From NCBI GenBank assembly GCA_963817465.1, contig CAWFOP010000016.1, positions 62,001 to 126,000 of the forward strand: a stretch of 64,000 nt of DNA, given 5' to 3'. Shown here piece after piece: positions 59,083 to 64,000 of the stretch; the first letter of the stretch is position 1; each line of letters begins with the position of its first letter. This DNA is from CAMPKL01 sp963817465 (GTDB lineage: Bacteria > Acidobacteriota > Terriglobia > Bryobacterales > UBA6623). Position numbers and translations under genes: made by a program. The notes below the pieces were generated by a model. That model was not told where the DNA came from and did no database searches. It saw only the letters and a list, made by a program, of their open reading frames with translations.

Positions 59083-60861
59083 TCAGGCATAGAGTTGGTC
59101 GATTTGGCGCTGGAAGCGAATTTGCACCGCCCGGCGCCGCACCTTCATCGTCGGCGTGAGCTCCCCGTCCTCGATCGACAGCTCGCGGTCGAGGATCAAG
59201 GCCTTCTTGGGGATCTCGTACCGCGGCAGGCTGGAACAGATGCGGTGGATCTCGTTCATGATCAACGCCTCGACCCGCGGATTCTCGGCCAGATCGGAGT
59301 TGGTCAACTTGCCCAGGTTTTCCTTTTGGGTGAACTCGCGCAGGCGGTTGAAGTCCGGCACGATCAGCACGCTCGGAAACCGTCGACCCTCGGCGATGAC
59401 CACCGCCATCGAGATGTACGGGCTGGTTTTGAGCAGATTCTCGATCGGCTGCGGCGCGATGTACTTGCCGCCGGACGTCTTGAACAGGTCCTTCTTGCGG
59501 TCGACGATCTTGAGGTAGCCGTCCTCGTCCAGCTCGCCGATGTCGCCCGTTTGCAACCAGCCGTTGACGATCGTCTGGGCGGTGGCTTCCTCGTTCTTGT
59601 AATAGCCCTGCATCACGTTCGGGCCCTTTACAAGGATTTCGCCGTCCTCGGCGATGTTCACCTGTACGTTGCGAATCACGCGCCCGACCGTCCCGAGCTT
59701 GGTGGCGCCGGGCTTGTTGAGACTGACCACCGGCGACGTCTCGGTCAGACCGTAGGCTTCGTAGATCGGCAACCCGACGGAAAAGAAAAAATCGGCCAGG
59801 TGGCGCGCCAATGGCGCCGCGCCCGAGAAGAACAGACGAAAGCGGCCGCCTAGGCGGCTGCGCAGCTTGCGGAAGACAAGCGCCTCGGCCAGGGCGCGCT
59901 GCAGGCCCAAACCCAACGGCGGCGAATGGCCTTGGATGAGATAGGGCGTCGCTTTCTCTCCAACGCGCAGCGCCCAGCGGATCAGTCTGCGTCTTGTCGG
60001 CGGCGAGGCGTCGAAAGCCTGCGTCACGCGCTCGTGGATCTTCTCGAAAAAGCGCGGCACGCCGAATGCGATCGTCGGGCGCGCCTCTTGCATGTTGCGC
60101 GGCACCGCGTCGATCGACTCCGCGTAGGCCACCGTCGCGCCGTTGGCGAAACACGTGTAATCGACGATCCGCTCGGCCACATGGCAAAGGGGCAGAAACG
60201 AGAGGCACAAGTCCCTCTCGCTGATCTCGAACTGCACGTCCCGCACGTTCGACGAGAGATTGCCGTGCGACAGCATCACGCCTTTGGGCGTTCCCGTCGT
60301 TCCCGAGGTGTAGATGATGCTGGCCAGGTCGCTCGGCCTGACGTTGCTGATCGCTAGATCGAAATCGCCCTTCTCGTGCTCGCTGAGCGCCGCCTTGCCG
60401 ATCAGGCCGCCGAGCGTGATGACGCGCTCGTCGACACTCGAAACCGGCTCGAAAGCGATCACGCCTTGCAGGCGCGGCAGCGTATCCCAGATCTCCTCGA
60501 TCTTCTCGAACTGAAGCTGGTTCGACACGAAGACCACGCGGGCCTCGGAGTGCTCCAGCATATAGTGCAACTGGTCGGCGGTCAGCGTCGGATAGAGCGG
60601 TACGCTGACCACTCCGGCCGTCATCATGGCGAAGTCCGCGACGGCCCACTCCCAGCAGTTTTCGGCCAGCAGCGCGCAGCGATCGCCCTTGCCGATGCCG
60701 ACCCGTTTGAGGTCGAGGTGCAGCTTGGCGACGCGGCGATGGATTTCCGGAGCCGCGATCGGCTCATAGACGCCGTTTCGCTTGGTCAGCATCATGTCGG
60801 GCTTGCCAAACGCGACCGCCTGCCGAAACAAGCGGGCCAAGGTGTCGAATGATTCGTGCAT
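59083..60861 (-). CDS. Long-chain acyl-CoA synthetase (AMP-forming)
   Basis: A 592-residue ANL enzyme of the long-chain FadD/FACL type. YTSGTTGTPKGVMLSHGN (ATP binding), YGLTETSPVVSLN, TGDIGELDEDGYLKIVDRKKD and TSGGKYIAPQPIE are all conserved. A GGAGAG site lies before the ATG at 60861, which is 10 bases from the yjbQ stop, so the two are an operon. It activates fatty acids for degradation or for phospholipid synthesis, and lies 58 bases before the POTRA gene. Confidence 0.92.
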   Translation of the reverse strand: MHESFDTLARLFRQAVAFGKPDMMLTKRNGVYEPIAAPEIHRRVAKLHLDLKRVGIGKGDRCALLAENCWEWAVADFAMMTAGVVSVPLYPTLTADQLHYMLEHSEARVVFVSNQLQFEKIEEIWDTLPRLQGVIAFEPVSSVDERVITLGGLIGKAALSEHEKGDFDLAISNVRPSDLASIIYTSGTTGTPKGVMLSHGNLSSNVRDVQFEISERDLCLSFLPLCHVAERIVDYTCFANGATVAYAESIDAVPRNMQEARPTIAFGVPRFFEKIHERVTQAFDASPPTRRRLIRWALRVGEKATPYLIQGHSPPLGLGLQRALAEALVFRKLRSRLGGRFRLFFSGAAPLARHLADFFFSVGLPIYEAYGLTETSPVVSLNKPGATKLGTVGRVIRNVQVNIAEDGEILVKGPNVMQGYYKNEEATAQTIVNGWLQTGDIGELDEDGYLKIVDRKKDLFKTSGGKYIAPQPIENLLKTSPYISMAVVIAEGRRFPSVLIVPDFNRLREFTQKENLGKLTNSDLAENPRVEALIMNEIHRICSSLPRYEIPKKALILDRELSIEDGELTPTMKVRRRAVQIRFQRQIDQLYA

Positions 60862-60871
60862 CCGGCGCTCT

Positions 60872-61282
60872 ACTCTCCCATCACCTTGATAATCAAGCGC
60901 TTCCGTCGTTTGCCGTCGAACTCGGCGTAGTAGACCTGCTGCCACGGTCCCAGGTCCAGGCGCCCCCCGTGATCGGGAGGATCACTTCATGGTGCACTAG
61001 CAAGCTCTTCAGATGCGCGTCGCCGTTATCCTCGCCTGTCGCGTGGTGACGGTAGTCGGCCTTGAATGGGGCCAGCCCTTCGAGCCACTCGTCGATGTCG
61101 CGGATCAAACCGTCCTCGGCGTCGTTCACATAGACTCCGGCCGTGATGTGCATGGCCGACACCAGCGCCATGCCGTCTTGGACGCCGCTTTTCTCGACCG
61201 CGGCGGCCACCTGGTCGGTAATGTTGATGTACGCTCGCCGCGTCTCGGTGTGGAACCAAAGATAGTCGGTGTGAAATCTCAT
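60872..61282 (-). pseudogene. yjbQ: YjbQ-family protein, one-base frameshift in a C6/G6 tract
   Basis: About 137 codons. The N-terminal part reads LWFHTETRRAYINITDQVAA, HITAGVYVNDAEDGL and LLVHHEVILPITGG; then the frame is lost in a run of six G (60963-60968). The next frame continues RLDLGPWQQVYYAEFDGKRR to a stop, exactly the YjbQ C-terminus. Adding one G restores it. YjbQ proteins have secondary thiamine-phosphate synthase activity. The homopolymer site makes a sequencing indel very likely. Confidence 0.88.
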
Positions 61283-61328
61283 CGCGTCGCCGCGGTGGCG
61301 TGTACCACTGTAAACTGTTGAGTCCCCG

Positions 61329-61521
61329 ATGCGAAATGTACCCGAACCGGAGAATCGCTGGCGCCTCGCCGCCCAAGCCCTGGGCCTGCCAGTTGCCCGC
61401 CGAGCGCGTCGAACTCATTGCGCCCGTCCTGAACGAGCTTGACCGCCGCCTCCGCGCCTCGCTCGACCGCGACCTGAGTCTGGTCGAGCCGGCGCACGAG
61501 TTCCGGCCGGACGGCAAGTAG
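61329..61521 (+). pseudogene. AtzG-like small adaptor of the amidase, one-base frameshift
   Basis: A short gene of about 64 codons. It reads MRNVPEPENRWRLAAQALGL, then one extra A near 61391 shifts the frame; removing it gives GLPLPAERVELIAPVLNELD, and later DLSLVEPAHEFRPDGK. This matches the AtzG/GatC-like adaptors that sit immediately upstream of amidases. The amidase follows after 11 bases. The fault is probably an assembly indel. Confidence 0.65.
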
Positions 61522-61532
61522 GCGGAACTCGC

Positions 61533-62945
61533 ATGGACCCATCCCTGCTCACTATCAAAGAGCTTTCCGCCCTGCTGGCGCGGCGCGAGCTGTCGCCGGT
61601 CGAGCTGGTCGACCGCATGCTCGAGCGCATCGCCGACCTCGACCCGCGCATCAACTCGTACATCACCGTCACGGCCGACCTCGCCCGGGAGCAAGCGCGA
61701 CAAGCCGAGCGTGAGCTCGCCGACGGCGAAATTCGCGGGCCGCTGCACGGCATCCCCTATGCGGCCAAGGACCTCTGTTTCACCGCGGGCATCCTCACGA
61801 CGGCCGGCTCGAAGGTCCATGCCGGCTTCAAGCCCGAGTTCGACGCAACCGTCGTCGCGAAGCTGCGTGAAGCCGGGGCCGTGCTCATCGGCAAGGCCGG
61901 GCTCCACGAGAACGCCTACGGCATCACCAGCACGAATCCGCACTTCGGCCCGGTGCGCAACCCCTGGGACGTCGAGCGCATCCCGGGAGGCTCGAGCGGC
62001 GGCTCCGGCGCAGCCCTCGCGGCCGGCCTGTGCAGCTTTTCGCTCGGCAGCGACACCGGCGGGTCGATCCGCATACCGGCCTCGTTTTGCAGCGTTACCG
62101 GCCTCAAGGCGACCTTTGGCCGAGTCAGCCGCCACGGCGTCTTCCCGCTGGGCCACACCCTCGACCATGTCGGCCCCTTCACGCTCACCGCCGAAGACGC
62201 CTGGGCGGTGCTCGAAGCGATGACGGGCCGCGACCCGCAAGACGAGAGCACGGTCGAGCGGCCGCTGCCCCCGCCGGTTTTCGCCGCCCAGCCCGATCTG
62301 ACGGGCCGCCGCGTCGGCGTCCCCGCGAGCTTCTACTTCGACAGCCTCGATCCCGAGGTCGAGGCGGCCGTGCGTAAGGCCCTGGCGGACCTGGAATCGC
62401 TCGGCGCCGAGTTAGTCGAGGTCGCCGTGCCCGACATCGAAGAAATGAACACCATCGGCCGCTTGGTCTTGTTGGCCGAGGCCTCGTCGATACACGCCCG
62501 TAATGTCGACGCTCGCCCCAAAGACTTCGGCCCCGACCAACTGGCGCTGATCGACCAGGGTCGCTTCGTCACCGCCGTCGACTACTTGAACGCCCAGCGC
62601 CGCCGTCGGCAGCTCAACGACGAGTTTTATCGAGCGATGGAGCCGATCGACGCTCTAGCGGCCCCCGCCGTGGCGGTCTTGCCGGCGAAGATCGGTCAGA
62701 CGACGCTCCAGGTCGGAGGCGTCGATCAGGATGTCAGGCTTATGTCGACGCGCAACGCTCGCGCGCTCAACCTCACCGGTCTGCCGATCTTGACGATGCC
62801 TTGCGGGTTCAGCGAATCCGGCCTGCCCATGGGCATCCAACTGGTCGGCAAACTGTTCGATGAAAAGACTTTGCTCGAGGTCGGCCATGCCTATCAGCAG
62901 GCAACGGAGTGGCATCTTCGGCGTCCTCCGCTCGCGTCCGCGTGA
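61533..62945 (+). CDS. Amidase (AtzF/GatA amidase-signature family)
   Basis: A 470-residue hydrolase of the amidase-signature family. The catalytic triad is seen as AAKD (Lys), and the Gly/Ser-rich RIPGGSSGGSGAALAAGL with GSDTGGSIRIPASFCSVTGLK for the two Ser residues. It releases ammonia from amides; the adjacent AtzG-like gene suggests a complex of the AtzG-AtzF/AtzE kind. GCGGAA lies before the ATG. It is not the tRNA-dependent GatA, as gatB and gatC partners are not evident here. Confidence 0.9.
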   Translation: MDPSLLTIKELSALLARRELSPVELVDRMLERIADLDPRINSYITVTADLAREQARQAERELADGEIRGPLHGIPYAAKDLCFTAGILTTAGSKVHAGFKPEFDATVVAKLREAGAVLIGKAGLHENAYGITSTNPHFGPVRNPWDVERIPGGSSGGSGAALAAGLCSFSLGSDTGGSIRIPASFCSVTGLKATFGRVSRHGVFPLGHTLDHVGPFTLTAEDAWAVLEAMTGRDPQDESTVERPLPPPVFAAQPDLTGRRVGVPASFYFDSLDPEVEAAVRKALADLESLGAELVEVAVPDIEEMNTIGRLVLLAEASSIHARNVDARPKDFGPDQLALIDQGRFVTAVDYLNAQRRRRQLNDEFYRAMEPIDALAAPAVAVLPAKIGQTTLQVGGVDQDVRLMSTRNARALNLTGLPILTMPCGFSESGLPMGIQLVGKLFDEKTLLEVGHAYQQATEWHLRRPPLASA

Positions 62946-62966
62946 TAGGGCGCAAATGCCCTATCA
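62943..62966. terminator. Perfect hairpin TGATAGGGC-GCAAAT-GCCCTATCA after the amidase
   Basis: Nine-base perfect stem with a 6-base loop that begins at the amidase stop codon. No T-run follows, so it may be a processing site or terminator-like structure rather than a classic intrinsic terminator. Confidence 0.5.
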
Positions 62967-62978
62967 GTAGGGTCAATC

Positions 62979-62992
62979 ACCGATTCATCGGT
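62979..62992. promoter_or_regulatory. Palindrome ACCGAT-TC-ATCGGT upstream of the tad genes
   Basis: Two perfect 6-base arms with a 2-base centre, 69 bases before the cpaB start. Its position fits an operator of the tad locus. Confidence 0.35.
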
Positions 62993-63060
62993 CTCGGAAC
63001 CCTGACCTACTCTCAAACCGAGAGGCTTCGCCCGTGCCGGCGGGCGGCCTGCGCCGAGGC

Positions 63061-63819
63061 ATGAATAAAAAGCTCCTGATCGTCGGAGCGATCGCCGTTT
63101 TCGCGGCGACCGCGACGACCCTATTCTTTTACAGCGTCCTGGCGGGTCGCTTCGCCGGCGGCGAGCAGGCGAAAAAGACCGTCAAGGTGCTGGTCGCGGC
63201 TCGTGATCTGCCGCGAGGTACGCGGCTGGCGGACGCCGACCTGACCGTCGAGGCCATGCCGGAGTCGTCGCTGCCGCCCGGCGCGCTGCTGGATGGCGAC
63301 GATGTCGAAGGCCGCTATTTGGCGACCTCCGCCCCAGCCGGCCAGCCCATTCTCGACTCCTATTTCCCGTCGCGCGAAACCGGGGGCATCTCGGCCGCGA
63401 TTCCGCCCGGACAGCGCGCCGTGTCGCTGCACGTCGAGGAGTACGCCGGGGTCACCGACCTGGTCGAAGCCGGCGATCGCGTCGATATTTTGGTCGCGAC
63501 GGGCCGCCGCAGCCCAGGGAGCAAGGGCATCAAGCTTTCGACGCTGGTCGAGAACGTCGAAGTGCTCGACACGGGCCGCAGCGCCGACGGCAAGTCGGCC
63601 GCGCCGGTGGTCACCGTGCTCATCGACACGGGCGAAGTGGAAAAGGTCAGCCTGGCCGATCAGTCCGGCGCGGTCCGCCTGGCGTTACGCAACCCGATCG
63701 ATTCCGGCGTCGAGATCGTCGTCGACAAAACCGCCAAAAAGGCGGGCGCCCAGTCGGCGCCGTCCGCGCCGCCGGAATCCTCCAGATCCTCGTCGCTCGC
63801 TTCGGCGCGAACCAATTAA
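63061..63819 (+). CDS. cpaB: Flp pilus assembly protein CpaB (RcpC)
   Basis: A 252-residue protein with one N-terminal membrane segment (LLIVGAIAVFAATATTLFFY) and a SAF-domain region VLVAARDLPRGTRLADADL, as in all CpaB proteins. IPPGQRAVSLHVEEYAGVTD and VEAGDRVDILV follow, typical of the middle part. It belongs to the tight adherence (tad) machine that makes type IVb pili. The next gene starts at 63835, so an operon with CpaF is clear. Confidence 0.92.
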   Translation: MNKKLLIVGAIAVFAATATTLFFYSVLAGRFAGGEQAKKTVKVLVAARDLPRGTRLADADLTVEAMPESSLPPGALLDGDDVEGRYLATSAPAGQPILDSYFPSRETGGISAAIPPGQRAVSLHVEEYAGVTDLVEAGDRVDILVATGRRSPGSKGIKLSTLVENVEVLDTGRSADGKSAAPVVTVLIDTGEVEKVSLADQSGAVRLALRNPIDSGVEIVVDKTAKKAGAQSAPSAPPESSRSSSLASARTN

Positions 63820-63834
63820 CCGAGGAGCGCTCCT

Positions 63835-64000
63835 TTGGTCGTCAACACAGCCCCCCCCGAAAAGCCGCCCGTCGACATCGCCGATTGGATGGATCTGAAG
63901 CACACCCTTCACCGCAAGCTGCTCGAACGCATCAATCTCGACCGCCTCGCCGCCATTGACGCGCCGCGCATGCGCCGCGAGGTTCGCGCCGCCGTGGCCG
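63835..64000 (+). CDS. cpaF: Start of CpaF (TadA) pilus ATPase, cut by the window edge
   Basis: The first 55 codons of a gene that continues outside. The sequence WMDLKHTLHRKLLERINLDR and then LAAIDAPRMRREVRA matches the helical N-terminal domain of CpaF ATPases, which power Flp pilus assembly. The TTG start at 63835 has a GAGGAG site 7 bases upstream. The ATPase domain itself is not in view, so the call rests on the N-terminus and the position after cpaB. Confidence 0.75.
   Translation, partial: MVVNTAPPEKPPVDIADWMDLKHTLHRKLLERINLDRLAAIDAPRMRREVRAAVA

Noticed and set aside
1..64000. tRNA or rRNA genes and CRISPR arrays
   Set aside because: No T-loop or anticodon-stem pattern, no conserved rRNA segment, and no spaced direct repeats of 25-40 bases were seen by eye; a dedicated search would be more reliable.

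Overview
The window looks like a chromosomal segment of a high-GC soil or sediment bacterium of the phylum Acidobacteriota, most probably the Bryobacterales/Solibacter side. The clues are an acidobacterial VWFA-type secreted protein (48643-49647), an ADOP/MacB-type ABC permease (6381-8769), Tat-exported Gfo/Idh/MocA and DUF1501 proteins, and a gene density and codon style typical of that group. This is inference from gene content; there is no rRNA, tRNA, CRISPR array, prophage or insertion sequence in the window.

Layout. 1-3.2 kb: thymidylate kinase (cut by the window edge), a zinc alcohol dehydrogenase, a membrane pentapeptide protein and a cupin. 3.2-4.8 kb: an ECF sigma factor, a putative anti-sigma factor and a small membrane protein in one operon. 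4.9-12.2 kb: exported oxidoreductase, ABC permease (frameshifted), sugar-isomerase-like protein, an SPFH/NfeD membrane pair and an exported 2-hydroxyacid dehydrogenase. 12.3-19.1 kb: four tandem two-domain universal stress proteins, divergent from a HisKA_2-type histidine kinase and its sigma-54 activator. 19-25 kb: acyl-CoA ligase, LD-carboxypeptidase, PilZ protein, YvcK, TPR protein, uracil-DNA glycosylase and DksA/TraR-like protein. 25-34.4 kb: two secreted alpha/beta hydrolases, a left-handed beta-helix protein, a secreted unknown, a membrane metal hydrolase, a lipid kinase and LigA (frameshifted). 34.4-40 kb: FliA-type sigma factor, a second sigma-54 activator, and a MoxR-like ATPase/VWA pair. 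40.2-50.4 kb: a long minus-strand run holding a lipid kinase, an NAD-epimerase, a LarA-like protein, a HAD phosphatase, PlsY, nucleoside transporter, pyrimidine-nucleoside phosphorylase, inositol-phosphatase-type enzyme, VWFA protein and a MoaD-MoaE fusion. 50.5-64 kb: a TerB-like/acyl-CoA dehydrogenase fusion, CDP-diacylglycerol diphosphatase, DUF1501, a PilZ protein, NadA, an IscA-type carrier, YggX, a POTRA-only protein, a long-chain acyl-CoA ligase, YjbQ, an AtzG-like/amidase pair, and the start of a tad pilus locus (CpaB, CpaF).

The most interesting unit is the stress-protein array at 12.3-19.1 kb. The 281-base gap between the array and the kinase/activator operon holds one sigma-54-like promoter facing each way and two copies of the palindrome TTGAT-N3-ATCAM. 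This suggests that the two-component system controls both itself and the stress proteins. A second broad signal is a recurrent -10-like hexamer 6-9 bases before the start codon of many genes, which suggests frequent leaderless transcription.

Six otherwise intact genes carry single-base frameshifts, one of them with two compensating shifts (ABC permease, TPR protein, ligA, PilZ protein, yjbQ, AtzG-like). Their even spread and the involvement of the normally essential ligA point to uncorrected assembly indels rather than gene decay.
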